NCBI RefSeq assembly: GCF_002811925.1
Contig: NZ_NPDS01000004.1
Span: 1 to 64,000, forward strand
Source of the DNA: Leptospira barantonii
GTDB taxonomy: Bacteria; Spirochaetota; Leptospiria; Leptospirales; Leptospiraceae
Length of the DNA: 64,000 nt
Reading direction: 5' to 3'
The notes beneath the pieces were generated by a model, which saw only the letters and a list, made by a program, of their open reading frames with translations, was not told where the DNA came from and made no database searches. Below are positions 37,596-49,622 of this stretch, piece by piece (within the stretch, counting starts at the first letter, position 1; every line of letters starts with the position of its first letter). The position numbers were made by a program, and so were the translations under genes.

Positions 37596-38115
37596 ATGGA
37601 TCGACTTCGGACAAAACTTTTTCTGATTCTACTCCTAACTTCGGCGAACGTTTTAACCGCTCAAACCACGCCGACTTCCGCCCCCGTTTCTCAACCGGCC
37701 AATCCGGAGGAGAATGGAGACGTTCACAAAAAAGACGCCGCCACACTCGATAAGGAATACTACGAATATTATTTCCGTACGATCCCGGACATCGACGCAC
37801 TCGAAAAGGCAAAGTTAGAATACAACCTCATCCGTTCCTTTAAACTCGAACTCAGAAGAAGAGAACCTTCCGTTACTCAGGAATATCTCAAACAGATCAA
37901 AGCGGCGAGCATTCGCTACGAAAGGGTTCAGGGGAATTCCATCTGGATGCGAGGAATTCGGAATCAAATGCAACACATTCGATTTCAGGAATATATGTAT
38001 ATCGTAATATACGACAAATACTTTCTGTATATATCCTACGAGATGAATCCTTCTCGATACGTGATGGAACCGTATCAGGTGCAGTTGATCTTCCAAAAGG
38101 AAAATCCGTTTTTTA

Positions 38116-38135
<20 letters not shown>
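37596..38135 (+). CDS. Exported hypothetical protein
   Basis: A 179-residue protein from ATG 37596 with a clear signal peptide (residues 1-22, ending LTAQTTP). A Pro/Thr/Ser linker and a charged helical domain rich in Tyr, Glu and Arg follow. An in-frame TTG at 37554 overlaps a possible promoter (TTGGAA, 17 bases, TACATA). I recognise no family. Its last 20 bases overlap the convergent DUF3592 gene. Confidence 0.7.
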
Positions 38136-38613
<478 letters not shown>

Positions 38614-38739
38614 GTATAAGAACGATCCGGTTCTAAACCGTTAGTTTTCCAATCCTTGCGATTATTACAACCAGATAAAATGGAATCAAATGCGGAATTT
38701 CAGGATGGCGACGTTTTTCAATCCTGAAAAGTTCGACGT

Positions 38740-40377
38740 ATGAATCTCTCCAGATCCCAATTCTTGCGATACTTAGGGAAGGGCGCGGCCGCGTTAGCGA
38801 TCGCAAAGTCGGGCGCTCTTCTTAGCTCGACAAAACCGGGAAAACAAAAGTTGGAACCGTCCGTTCCTTCTAAAAAAAATTCTTTCCCGAAATTTCAACC
38901 GATCTCTTCCAGCGAAAGTGACGCGGTGATTCTTCCCAACGGTTATAAATACAACACCATCGCTCTTTACGGAGATAGAATCAATCCGCAAGGGGATACG
39001 TTCGGATATAACTCCGACTTCAATTGTTTTCTTCCTTTTGCAAGTAAGAAGGACACCGGTCTTCTTTGGAACAATCACGAAACCCTCGGAACTTTGGAAT
39101 ATTACGTAAACGGATACGACGTTCTCAAACCCGGACCGAACACAAGAACGGACAAACAGATCGAACAATATCTGTATTCTCTCGGCGGTTCCGTGATTCG
39201 AATCGCGAAGAACAACGGAGAATGGACCTTGTCCCCCGATTCTAAATACGGAAGAAGGATCAACGGTCTTACGGAATTTCGTCTAACGGGTCCGGCGGCG
39301 GGAAGTCCCGCGATGGCGAACACAAACCGAGTTTTCGGAACCTTCGCCAATTGTTCGGGCGGAGTCACGTTTTGGAACACCGTTCTTTCCTGCGAAGAAA
39401 ACGTGGAATGGGTCATCGAACCTTGTAAACTTCCGCACGAGACTCATTACGGTTGGGTGATCGAAGTCGATCCTTTCGATCCGAAGTCCATGCCGGTAAA
39501 ACACACCGCACTCGGAAGATTCGCACACGAAAACGCGGCTTTGGTTCTATCGCCTTCCGGCAAACTCGTGGTTTATATGGGAGACGATTCAAAAGACGAA
39601 TACGTTTACAAATACGTTTCCAAGAATACATACGACGCTTCCGCGGGCGCGGCAAATTCCTTACTTTTGGAGGAGGGAACTCTTTACACCGCGGATTTCG
39701 ATCGCGGGATTTGGATTGCTCTGGATTTAGAAACCAACGAAACATTAAAGAATGCTAAAAAAGAAAACGGTGATAGACGTTTTCAAACCCAAGCCGATGT
39801 TTTGGTTTATTGTAGGGAAGCCGCAAAAGTTTGTGGAGCGACTCCTATGGATCGTCCCGAGGATATAGAAATTCATCCTTTGGACGGAACCGTTTTTATC
39901 GCAATGACCAACAACGACAAACACGGAAATTTATTCGGACAGATTCTCCGTATCCAGGAAAAATCGGGGGATCACGCGGGAATTGAATTCGATTTCGAGG
40001 TGTTCGCCGCGGGCGGAAAGGGTTCGGGTTTCGCTTCTCCCGATAACATGGCCTTCGACTCGTCCGGCAATCTATGGATGGTCACCGATATCTCTCAGAA
40101 ACACTTAAACAGATCCGTATATAAGAAATTCGGCAATAACGGTTTGTTCGTGATTCCGACGGAAGGAGAGGACGCGGGTAAGGCGTTTCAATTCGGTTCC
40201 TCGCCGACGGGAGCGGAGTTTACGGGACTTTGGTTTACTCCGGATCAAAGGGAATTGTTTCTTTCGGTTCAACATCCGGGGGAGAATACGAAGGACTATC
40301 AAAACCCGACGAGCCATTGGCCGCACGGAGGGAATTCCATGCCGAGGCCGGGAGTAGTTGCAATTTATCTAAAGTGA
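38740..40377 (+). CDS. PhoX/DUF839-family alkaline-phosphatase-like protein
   Basis: A 545-residue exported enzyme of the DUF839 group, a beta-propeller family to which the Tat-exported, Ca/Fe-dependent PhoX phosphatases belong. The N-terminus LSRSQFLRYLGKGAAALAIA resembles a Tat-like signal although the twin arginines are not strict. WNNHETLG, YGWVIEVDPFDP, RFAHENAALVLSPSGKLVVYMGDD and DRPEDIEIHPLDGTVFIAMTNN are the conserved blade motifs with metal ligands. It may release phosphate from organic phosphates in the periplasm. It is convergent to the STAS gene. Confidence 0.87.
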   Translation: MNLSRSQFLRYLGKGAAALAIAKSGALLSSTKPGKQKLEPSVPSKKNSFPKFQPISSSESDAVILPNGYKYNTIALYGDRINPQGDTFGYNSDFNCFLPFASKKDTGLLWNNHETLGTLEYYVNGYDVLKPGPNTRTDKQIEQYLYSLGGSVIRIAKNNGEWTLSPDSKYGRRINGLTEFRLTGPAAGSPAMANTNRVFGTFANCSGGVTFWNTVLSCEENVEWVIEPCKLPHETHYGWVIEVDPFDPKSMPVKHTALGRFAHENAALVLSPSGKLVVYMGDDSKDEYVYKYVSKNTYDASAGAANSLLLEEGTLYTADFDRGIWIALDLETNETLKNAKKENGDRRFQTQADVLVYCREAAKVCGATPMDRPEDIEIHPLDGTVFIAMTNNDKHGNLFGQILRIQEKSGDHAGIEFDFEVFAAGGKGSGFASPDNMAFDSSGNLWMVTDISQKHLNRSVYKKFGNNGLFVIPTEGEDAGKAFQFGSSPTGAEFTGLWFTPDQRELFLSVQHPGENTKDYQNPTSHWPHGGNSMPRPGVVAIYLK

Positions 40378-40388
40378 TGTCTGCGGCC

Positions 40389-41629
<1,241 letters not shown>

Positions 41630-41712
41630 TGAATGATCCAAATACAAGATCGGTTTGAAAACAGAAACCCATTTTTCGAGCCGGAAGAATTTTCAGCGCT
41701 CTAAATTTTCGT

Positions 41713-44112
41713 TTAAGCGTGAACCGGCTCGGAGGAAACGTCCTGATCCCTGTCTTCGTCTCTGGATTCTTTTTCGGCTACGATGGCTTTTAAAGTCGCC
41801 ATGATCATCCGGAACTTGGAACGATTTCCGACGAGACGATAGAGTTCCACGAGATGTTTTAGATTTCGGATATTGCCCGGTTCTCTCGAACGAAGACGTT
41901 CCGAATATTCGATCGCTTTGAAGTATTCCTTCGTTTTACGAAGCGTAAAAGAAGTGTAATATAGAAATTCGTTGTCGAACGGAAACTTCGCGATGTAATT
42001 CTCCGCATAACCCGCCGCGGTCGGATATTCCTTTTGATGGATGCAGATTCTTGCAAGTTGTTTGTATAAACCGGGATCGGACGCGCTGATCGCCAATGCC
42101 TTTTCGAATAATTCTCTTGTTTGGGTGAGATTTTTCTTTCGAATCTGTTGAATCCCTTCCTTAACGAGAAGATTGTATTCGTCGCCCGCGGAAGGAATTT
42201 TCTGAAGAGGAAGTTCCGTCGGAGTCTTATATGCAATTTTCATAATGGAAAGATCGTCCGTTACTTCGCCCGCGTGGCTCAGAAGTTTTTCCAGATCCTG
42301 AAGGTCTCCGTTTGCGAGTTCCACAAGTCTTAGAAAAAGGGTTTCGTCCTCGTTCATAAAGGATTCTTCCGAACCCGGTTTGCGGAGAAGAATGTCGTCT
42401 CTTCCGTCGGAACCGATGAACAAAAAGTCGTTCGGTTCGAGTTTAAAAACGCGGATGACCGGCTCGGACGCATTCTCCGTAAACCCGATCTTACGAAGCA
42501 ACAACTCTGGATCTAAGAACGTAGCCTTTCCATCCCGATAAAGAACCATCCAAGGATGTTCCGCGTTGATGGAATACAAGGCTCCCGTTTCGTGATCGAT
42601 GAGCGCGATCACCGCGGATACGAGCATACTTCCGTCGAACGTTACGAACACGTTTTGAAGCTCCGTATAACAGTCCTTCAACCATTTCTCGGGAGTTTTT
42701 TTCTGATTGGAACGCGAAAGCTGAGTTCTCGTCACGATCGCTTTGAAAACGGTTCCCATCACGAGCGCACCACCCGCGCCTTGGATGGATTTACCCATCG
42801 CGTCCGCGTTTAAAACTACGAGATAATTCTTACCCATCAAAGTGATCTCTTGGATGGAACAAAGATCCCCTCCGATTTCGGAGTTTTTGGTTCTAAACCG
42901 GAATTCTTTTTTTTGTTTGAGAATGGATTCGATTTTTGTGTTCTCGTCCGCGTAACGAAGGGAGGTCAACGGCTGAATGAGTAGGGATGTGAGATAATAA
43001 TCCCCGTCCTGCTTTTCCTTCAGCGCTTGGACTTCGTTTAACGTTTCCTGAAGCTCCTGAGTTTTCTCCTCCACCTTTTTTTCCAGAGAAAGTTGGTGAT
43101 CGAGTAGTTCCTTCTTCATGTTTACGAAAACCTCTCCCATCTGACCGAGTTCGTCCGTACGGTCCAAATCGATGATGGTCGTTTCGTCTTCGGAAGGATT
43201 TTTCATCGCGAAGTTCAACGCTTTTACCGCGTTGATGATGTCCCTTGAGAACAGATAAGAAACGAGAAGAATTCCTATAAAGATCGAAAGCGCCAAAAGA
43301 CCGCAATAGATCCAAAGATTCCGGGTCGCGTTGTGCAGATCCGTTTCGTCGATCAAAAGGAGAAATTCGAGGGCGAGATTGGTCAGTCCCTTGTTCTCGT
43401 ACGGAATTCGAGTCAGATAAAAATACTTTCCGTTATAGGAGAATCGAGATCCGTTCTTCAAGGTTTGGATCGGATGATTCTTCATATATTCCTGAATCAT
43501 CGGACCGGAAGTGGAGATCTGTTTTTCCTTTTCATAAATCGCCATGTGAACGTCGGTCGAGCCGGTGATGTTCTCGGTGAATTTTTGATCCACAACCTGG
43601 CCGACCAATACCAAAGAACCGTTTCTCAAAGGAGAAGTCACTCGAAGGCCAAGGCCGCTGTGACCGAGTTCCAAAGTGGAAGCGATCTTTCCGCTCAACG
43701 CTTCTTGAACGATTTTTTGTTTGGACTTATCGTCCCCGAAATCTCCGGGTCTATGAAAACGATAAACCACCTTGCCCGAAGAGGAGATGACTTCGAAGAT
43801 TGAAAGGTCGTATTGTTTCATGATCCCGAGAAAATATTCTCTCTGAGAATCCAAAAGACCTCTACTGCTTGAACCCGCTTCGAGAATCGAAATCGTTTTT
43901 GAATTTCGTTCCAGCTCTTTGAGCATAAAGCGGATCGTTTCTTCTTTATGCCTGAGTTCCTTTTGAAAATCTACCGATTTATCGAGAGCCCGTTTATCCT
44001 GCGGCTCGTTTTTGACCCGGTCGATCATCTGGATGAATGTGATCGCGAGAATCAAAACCAAAAACAACTGACTTGCACTTAAAATTAAAAATATTTTTTG
44101 ACGAAAGCTCAT
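41713..44112 (-). CDS. Membrane sensor SpoIIE-type phosphatase with TPR tail
   Basis: A 799-residue signalling protein. Membrane helices lie at about 7-27 and 265-288, enclosing a periplasmic sensor domain of about 235 residues (CHASE4/dCache-like, unnamed). A HAMP domain and coiled coil follow (about 290-372), then a PP2C/SpoIIE phosphatase domain (about 385-620) with EIGGDLCSI and LNADAMGKSIQGAGGALVMG for the metal aspartates. The last 150 residues hold TPR repeats. RsbU-like proteins of this kind dephosphorylate STAS antagonists; the STAS gene lies downstream on the same strand. ATG 44112 is used; GTG 44118 is two codons earlier. Confidence 0.9.
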   Translation of the reverse strand: MSFRQKIFLILSASQLFLVLILAITFIQMIDRVKNEPQDKRALDKSVDFQKELRHKEETIRFMLKELERNSKTISILEAGSSSRGLLDSQREYFLGIMKQYDLSIFEVISSSGKVVYRFHRPGDFGDDKSKQKIVQEALSGKIASTLELGHSGLGLRVTSPLRNGSLVLVGQVVDQKFTENITGSTDVHMAIYEKEKQISTSGPMIQEYMKNHPIQTLKNGSRFSYNGKYFYLTRIPYENKGLTNLALEFLLLIDETDLHNATRNLWIYCGLLALSIFIGILLVSYLFSRDIINAVKALNFAMKNPSEDETTIIDLDRTDELGQMGEVFVNMKKELLDHQLSLEKKVEEKTQELQETLNEVQALKEKQDGDYYLTSLLIQPLTSLRYADENTKIESILKQKKEFRFRTKNSEIGGDLCSIQEITLMGKNYLVVLNADAMGKSIQGAGGALVMGTVFKAIVTRTQLSRSNQKKTPEKWLKDCYTELQNVFVTFDGSMLVSAVIALIDHETGALYSINAEHPWMVLYRDGKATFLDPELLLRKIGFTENASEPVIRVFKLEPNDFLFIGSDGRDDILLRKPGSEESFMNEDETLFLRLVELANGDLQDLEKLLSHAGEVTDDLSIMKIAYKTPTELPLQKIPSAGDEYNLLVKEGIQQIRKKNLTQTRELFEKALAISASDPGLYKQLARICIHQKEYPTAAGYAENYIAKFPFDNEFLYYTSFTLRKTKEYFKAIEYSERLRSREPGNIRNLKHLVELYRLVGNRSKFRMIMATLKAIVAEKESRDEDRDQDVSSEPVHA

Positions 44113-44141
44113 AAACACTCACTGGGATTTCAGATGTCATC

Positions 44142-44169
44142 TTGAATAGGGCATCAAACGATCTGTATT
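44142..44169 (+). promoter_or_regulatory. Possible promoter for the HATPase gene
   Basis: TTGAAT (44142-44147) and TGTATT (44164-44169) with a 16-base spacer. If used, transcription begins near 44176, which excludes the open-frame start at 44142 and supports ATG 44217. Confidence 0.3.
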
Positions 44170-44216
44170 TTTTTCGAATACGGCCCGGACCGAAAGGTTC
44201 GTTTTGTTTTTTCAGC

Positions 44217-45245
44217 ATGAAAAACGAATTATCACTTGAACCCATAGCATTGAAAGGTAGTTTAGAAATCCCCCGGTTTTCAGATCGGGAATGTGAAAAT
44301 CTCGTTACAGAAATAAAGAGCTTTATGTCCCCAGAAGAGAAACGAATTCAAGAATTAGAAGATGAAAACAAAAGACTCAAACGGCAAATAGAGAACACGG
44401 CTCAGTCCCCCTATCTCAAAAGGGGAATGGCGAGCGTGCGTTATTACGCCAGAATCTTTCGGGAAGAAATCGTAGAGAACGAAATCCGAGGAAGAATCGA
44501 CGAAAGTTTGGGAACCTTATACGAGATCAAAAACTTCGTACACCGTTATTCGTCGTTAGCCGGTCTTGATCCGGACACGATCCGAATCATAGCGACCGAA
44601 GCCACGCAGAACATCGTGGAACACGGTCAGGGAAAATACGCCGAAATTGAATTAGAATTACATAATGAAGTTGTGAATCCGTTTTTTAAGATGTCCTTCA
44701 AACACGAGATGCAACCCGGGATGAAATACACCCTATCGCAGATCAACGAAAACGTAAAGAAGGGCGACTTCTCTTCCGAACTTTTCGACATAGAAAGTTC
44801 CAGGGGCAGGGGAGAATTCCTCATGAAGGAACTCGCCGACGAAAGACGCGTTTTGAACGGAGTGGAGATCACACCCGAAGGCAACAAGGTCCATTACTTT
44901 AAAAGGGTCCTCATCAACTACCGCGATCCGAAGGGTCCGAGAGACGTTACGAGTTTCGACGAAATCAAGGAAGAGATCGATCGTCTCGATCCGGAAGAGG
45001 CTCTTTGTTACTTTCACATCGATCATAGAAAGAGTAAGTTATCCTCGGTGACGATCGTGATCGCATCCTCCCGTGAAACCAAACTCAGAACGTTGATGGA
45101 AGAATCCGGTTTTTATCTTGTACACAAGGACAAATACTACAGAGCCGTGTTTTGTTCCTTCGAACCTACAAAAGAATTCACTCCATCCGAGCTTGAGAAC
45201 CTTTTTGAAAAGGTTCGTAAACAAGTGGAGATCGAAAAGGAATGA
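44217..45245 (+). CDS. RsbW-like HATPase protein, possible anti-sigma kinase
   Basis: A 342-residue cytosolic protein from ATG 44217. A coiled-coil region (about 38-60) is followed by a GHKL/HATPase domain (about 110-240). The N box is recognisable in [17 protein letters not shown], and the C-terminal glycine box in [16 protein letters not shown]. The usual DxGxG of the first glycine loop is not seen, so kinase activity may be altered. A further 100 residues of unknown type follow. ATG 44325 with AAAGAG is an alternative start. It is divergent from the SpoIIE phosphatase and overlaps the next gene by four bases. Confidence 0.78.
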   Translation: MKNELSLEPIALKGSLEIPRFSDRECENLVTEIKSFMSPEEKRIQELEDENKRLKRQIENTAQSPYLKRGMASVRYYARIFREEIVENEIRGRIDESLGTLYEIKNFVHRYSSLAGLDPDTIRIIATEATQNIVEHGQGKYAEIELELHNEVVNPFFKMSFKHEMQPGMKYTLSQINENVKKGDFSSELFDIESSRGRGEFLMKELADERRVLNGVEITPEGNKVHYFKRVLINYRDPKGPRDVTSFDEIKEEIDRLDPEEALCYFHIDHRKSKLSSVTIVIASSRETKLRTLMEESGFYLVHKDKYYRAVFCSFEPTKEFTPSELENLFEKVRKQVEIEKE

Positions 45246-45733
45246 GTTCCGATTCCGCATCGGGTAACGCAGGCGGAAGTTCGGCCGGATTTCCGTTTCA
45301 TCCTTTTCAGGATTTTTTGTTAGGCGAAGTGCTTCTCAAAACCTTGAAGGAAACCGGCGTTTCCGTAGAGTCTGCGGAAGAGGCCGTGCTTTCCCATCTT
45401 CCTTCCGATCAAAAGAATTTCGTATTCACTCCCAACGCAAAAAAACAAACCTTACTCAATCTTTATCCGGAGAAGATCCGTAACTTTTTGAAAACGGGTA
45501 AAAAAGAGGAAATCAAAAAAGAATTCAAAACGATGATCGCGACCGAGGGGAGAATGGACCTCGCTCTCGAACTTCTCGAATGGTTGTTTACCGGGTTCGA
45601 TGAAAAAGAATTGTTAAACGAATTGTTCACCCTCGTTCTGAACGATCGCATTTCTCTTGCGGAAGATTTTTTAAACCGATTGAAAAAGAATTACGAAGAC
45701 GAAGTTTTAAAGGATTTGGAGAATCTGGATTGA
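45242..45733 (+). CDS. Hypothetical helical protein
   Basis: A 163-residue protein with no signal peptide or membrane helix. After a Gly/Ser-rich start (residues 1-16) it is almost entirely helical and charged ([48 protein letters not shown]). I recognise no family. It overlaps the HATPase gene by four bases (ATGA), and a strong terminator follows 30 bases after its stop, so the two genes form a complete transcription unit. Confidence 0.75.
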   Translation: MSSDSASGNAGGSSAGFPFHPFQDFLLGEVLLKTLKETGVSVESAEEAVLSHLPSDQKNFVFTPNAKKQTLLNLYPEKIRNFLKTGKKEEIKKEFKTMIATEGRMDLALELLEWLFTGFDEKELLNELFTLVLNDRISLAEDFLNRLKKNYEDEVLKDLENLD

Positions 45734-45763
45734 TCGGAGTCGGCAGTAGTTTCCGAGTCAGTG

Positions 45764-45792
45764 AAAAAGCCCGCTTGTTTGCGGGCTTTTTT
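45764..45792 (+). terminator. Rho-independent terminator
   Basis: AAAAGCCCGC, loop TTGTTT, GCGGGCTTTTTT: a GC-rich stem with A and T runs on both sides, so it can serve this operon and, reading left from the other strand, lies beyond the desaturase stop at 45814. Confidence 0.9.
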
Positions 45793-45813
45793 GTATATTA
45801 GGAGTTTCTAAAT

Positions 45814-46635
<822 letters not shown>

Positions 46636-46783
46636 TTAGTTAACCCCTGTTGAAAAATAGGAGCGAAAGAATCGGGGTAGGTTGCAGAAAAGTTGCGGAT
46701 GGAACGAAAAAAAATGAGAACGGGAAAGTTCGGAACCGTTTTCGGGCTTGTAAGAATTCCGAAAACAAGGGCGAGAATATGTC

Positions 46784-46824
46784 AAAAAACCGAACTGGAC
46801 GGCAAAATCCGCGTTCGGTTTTTT
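46784..46824 (-). terminator. Rho-independent terminator for the exported-protein gene
   Basis: AAAAAACCGAAC and GTTCGGTTTTTT flank a 17-base loop, 26 bases beyond the stop of the leftward gene at 46850. The A/T runs make it functional in both directions. Confidence 0.75.
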
Positions 46825-46849
46825 GATCATTTAGGAAAGAATCAAACGA

Positions 46850-47359
46850 TTACTTACCTTTGTGAACCGGTTTCACGGAAACGCGGATCGCATCCACCTT
46901 GATTTTATAACCGCCGGAAACGGTTACGATTCCTTTGTAAAGATCGGAAACGTCCGTGATCTTAGCGATGAACCAAGAACCGTTGCGGGATTCGTCCTTG
47001 TTCTCGGGAGCGCGATAACCGTCTTCGGTTCCGATATCGGCCATGATCACCACGGTTCCGATCTTAAGATCGCTCGGTTTTGCAATTTCGGTCGCGTAAT
47101 AGAATTTCGTCCAAACCTTGTTGCCGTCGTGAACTTGAAGAAACTCGCCTTCGTTTTTCGTTTTGACGGAAGGCGCAGTGAGTTGTTTTGCAAGATGAAC
47201 GTGAATCCAAGCTTGATTTTTGAATTCTTCCTTAGTGATAAAGAAATCGTCCGGTTGGATGTAGTGCGCGTCTTCTTCCGCAAAAAGATAAGAAGGTAGA
47301 AGGCTGATGCAGAACGCGATCGCAAACGTCGCGCTTACAGAACGGAAAGTTGTTTTCAT
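46850..47359 (-). CDS. Exported hypothetical protein
   Basis: A 169-residue protein with a signal peptide (1-27, ending PSYLFAEE) and a beta-rich body (LKIGTVVIMADIGTED; IVTVSGGYKIKVDAIRVSV). A strong AAGGAG eight bases before the ATG suggests good expression. I recognise no family; the pattern of a small beta domain with conserved Trp and Tyr is common among Leptospira periplasmic proteins. A terminator lies 26 bases downstream. Confidence 0.75.
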   Translation of the reverse strand: MKTTFRSVSATFAIAFCISLLPSYLFAEEDAHYIQPDDFFITKEEFKNQAWIHVHLAKQLTAPSVKTKNEGEFLQVHDGNKVWTKFYYATEIAKPSDLKIGTVVIMADIGTEDGYRAPENKDESRNGSWFIAKITDVSDLYKGIVTVSGGYKIKVDAIRVSVKPVHKGK

Positions 47360-47611
47360 TTTTGACTCCTTGTCAAAGTTTCACTCTTAATTAAGGTTTT
47401 ATGTAAAAGACCGAACGTGGCCGATCGGATTAAGGAATCAAGATAGAGTTCGTCCCGATTTAGGAAACAAATATTTTCATAAATTTCGCGATAAGGATTC
47501 GATATTGTCCGTTTTATCGGGTCGGGCGCATATAAAAATAAAAGCCGAATCTATAAATCCTGTTTGATCGTTTTCGGACGAATCTTTAAGAATTGTTTCT
47601 GGAGAAACATC

Positions 47612-48262
47612 ATGAAAGGAAAGAAGATCGGAATCTTGGGTTCCGGCGCGGTCGGTCAAACGTTGGCGAACGGCTTTTTAAAATACGGAGCAGAAGTAAA
47701 GATCGGAACCAGAGATCCGGCTAAACTCAAAGACTGGTTGTCGAAGGCAGGAGCGTCCGCGTCCGTGGGAACGTTCGCCGAAACCGCGAGTTTCGGAGAA
47801 ATTTTAGTTCTATGTTCTAAGGGAAACATCGCTTCCGAAGTTTTGAAGTTAGCCGGAATCGATTCTCTCGACGGAAAAACGATCATCGATACGACGAATC
47901 CGATCGCCGAAGAACCTCCCGTGAACGGTGTCTTGAAGTTTTACACGTCATACAATGAATCCTTAATGGAACAACTTCAGAAGCAGGCGCCGAAGGCTCA
48001 CTTCGTAAAGTCTTTCAATTCCGTGGGGAACGGCGTAATGGTAGACCCGAAGTTTAAAGACGGAAAACCGAGTATGTTCATCTGCGGTAACGAGGATTCT
48101 TCCAAAAAAATCGTATCAGATATTTTGAATACGTTTGGATGGGAAGTGGAGGACATGGGGAAAGCGGAAGCCGCAAGAGCGATCGAACCGCTTTGTATTC
48201 TTTGGTGTATTCCCGGATTTTTGTCGCAATCTTGGACCCATGGGTTTAAACTTCTGAAGTAA
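47612..48262 (+). CDS. NADPH-dependent F420 reductase-like oxidoreductase
   Basis: A 216-residue Rossmann-fold protein, F420-oxidoreductase/NAD-binding domain 2 family. IGILGSGAVGQTLANGFLKYG (6-26) binds the nucleotide, and GTRDPAKL marks the end of the second strand, with Arg suggesting NADPH. HFVKSFNSVGNGVM is the typical second half. F420 synthesis is not expected in Leptospira, so the substrate is likely different. GGAG lies before ATG 47612; an upstream in-frame start at 47564 adds an unlikely segment. Confidence 0.85.
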   Translation: MKGKKIGILGSGAVGQTLANGFLKYGAEVKIGTRDPAKLKDWLSKAGASASVGTFAETASFGEILVLCSKGNIASEVLKLAGIDSLDGKTIIDTTNPIAEEPPVNGVLKFYTSYNESLMEQLQKQAPKAHFVKSFNSVGNGVMVDPKFKDGKPSMFICGNEDSSKKIVSDILNTFGWEVEDMGKAEAARAIEPLCILWCIPGFLSQSWTHGFKLLK

Positions 48263-48277
48263 TTCTTCCGCGCCCGC

Positions 48278-49504
48278 TTAAGGTTTTTCCGGTTTCGGTT
48301 TGATCGACGCGGATCTGGACTTGGTTCCGCCCGCGGCTTCGAGTAGGGGAATGATCGAAGTTCGTTCGTACGCTGTCGCCAGCGAAAGTGCGGTAAATCC
48401 GTCCACTTGATAGTTCGGATCGGCTTTTTTATCCAAAAGAAGTTTGGTAAGTTCGGGAAGATCAAAATAGACGGATAGATGAAGAATTCTCCATCCCTTA
48501 CTTTCCGCGTTCGGATCCGCGCCTTCGTTTAACAATTTCGCCGCAGTTTTTAAATCCTTTTTGTAAGCCGCCTTGATCAAAGCGTTGTTTTTTGCGCTTT
48601 GTTCTTCGGGGCTTAACGTCGTCTGCGTGTTGTTAGTTGCTGGTTGAGAATCATCCTTTGCGGGCGATGAGGTTGAAATTTTTGCGTTCGGGTTTCCCGC
48701 AAACGCGTAATCAAAAACGACTTTTGCGTCTTGTTTTCCTTTGTGAAAGAATAACTTTCCGTTGGAATACGTCGGGTGATCGATCTTAGTCACTTCGGAA
48801 AGATTCGTTTGAGAGTCATAGATGGAACCGTACGATTTTCCCGTAAAAAGTTCGGCGACCAGACTCTGAGCGGTCCAAGGAGCCCATGTCGCATAATAAC
48901 CTTGAAAGCCCGCTTTTAAAAACGGAGCGGAGTACATAGCGATTCTATGTTTGGTTTCTTCCGCGTCGATCACTCCCATATCGTACGCCATATTGCCCGC
49001 GGTAAAACAAGCTCCTAAAAACAATACCACGGCTCCGGGCGCGGGTTTGAGAACATTCTCAACGTCGTCGTTCGAAACGAATTTTCCCTTCAATGCAAAA
49101 CCGCCCACATACTTTTGATGATAAGGAGAATCGTTGAGATTGCTTCCGACTCCGTGTCCCGCATATAAAACAAGATTGGCGCCTTTGATCGATTCCTTGA
49201 TTTGATCCCATGAATTTTTAGGACTGTAGTATTCCGTAACTTGAACTCCTCTCGCGCGGAGAACCTTTGCAACATCCTGCATATTCTTTACATATCCCAA
49301 GGTTCCCGGTCCGTTGTCCCCGTCCACATCGCCTACGAGAGCGACAGCTTTGAATCCGTTTCCGGAAACCGTAGCCTCGGGAAGGTTCGCACGTTTGGAG
49401 ATTTTCAGTAAGGATTCGCCGATCGCGTGATTGGGATGATCCGTTCCTTCTGCAAGAAGAGAAAACGAAAGTAAGAATAGTAGAATGGTCTTTGTGGGAT
49501 TCAT
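48278..49504 (-). CDS. Secreted caspase-like (C14) protein with ankyrin repeats
   Basis: A 408-residue protein with a signal peptide (1-19), a caspase/metacaspase-type clan CD domain (about 50-285) and two to three ankyrin repeats (about 305-395). The catalytic histidine is His117 in LVLYAGHGVGS and the cysteine Cys166 in VVLFLGACFTAGN, in the order and spacing expected for this clan. A Ser/Thr/Gln linker separates the two parts. The ankyrin units (NEGADPNAESKGWRILHLS; LLDKKADPNYQVDGFTALSLA) are canonical. Secreted caspase-like proteases with ankyrin repeats are rare in bacteria; targets are unknown. It ends 16 bases from the convergent F420-reductase-like gene. Confidence 0.85.
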   Translation of the reverse strand: MNPTKTILLFLLSFSLLAEGTDHPNHAIGESLLKISKRANLPEATVSGNGFKAVALVGDVDGDNGPGTLGYVKNMQDVAKVLRARGVQVTEYYSPKNSWDQIKESIKGANLVLYAGHGVGSNLNDSPYHQKYVGGFALKGKFVSNDDVENVLKPAPGAVVLFLGACFTAGNMAYDMGVIDAEETKHRIAMYSAPFLKAGFQGYYATWAPWTAQSLVAELFTGKSYGSIYDSQTNLSEVTKIDHPTYSNGKLFFHKGKQDAKVVFDYAFAGNPNAKISTSSPAKDDSQPATNNTQTTLSPEEQSAKNNALIKAAYKKDLKTAAKLLNEGADPNAESKGWRILHLSVYFDLPELTKLLLDKKADPNYQVDGFTALSLATAYERTSIIPLLEAAGGTKSRSASIKPKPEKP

Positions 49505-49572
49505 AGGGAGAATAGACTAAGAAAAAAAATTCCAAATGTCAAGAAGAAGTGATGTCCGTTTAAATTATCCGT

Positions 49573-49613
49573 CGTAAAAAATCGGAAACGGCCGAGTCGA
49601 AATCGTTCGGCCG
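49573..49613 (-). terminator. Probable terminator of the transglutaminase-like gene
   Basis: On the minus strand CGGCCGA, an 11-base loop and TCGGCCG form a stem (49589-49613), followed eight bases on by TTTTTTAC. It lies 10 bases past the stop at 49623. The T run is displaced, so strength is uncertain. Confidence 0.45.
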
Positions 49614-49622
49614 CTCGGTCGT

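Noticed and set aside
44142..44216. Longer start for the HATPase gene
   Set aside because: The upstream codons look non-coding (aromatic-rich) and overlap a possible -10/-35 pair.
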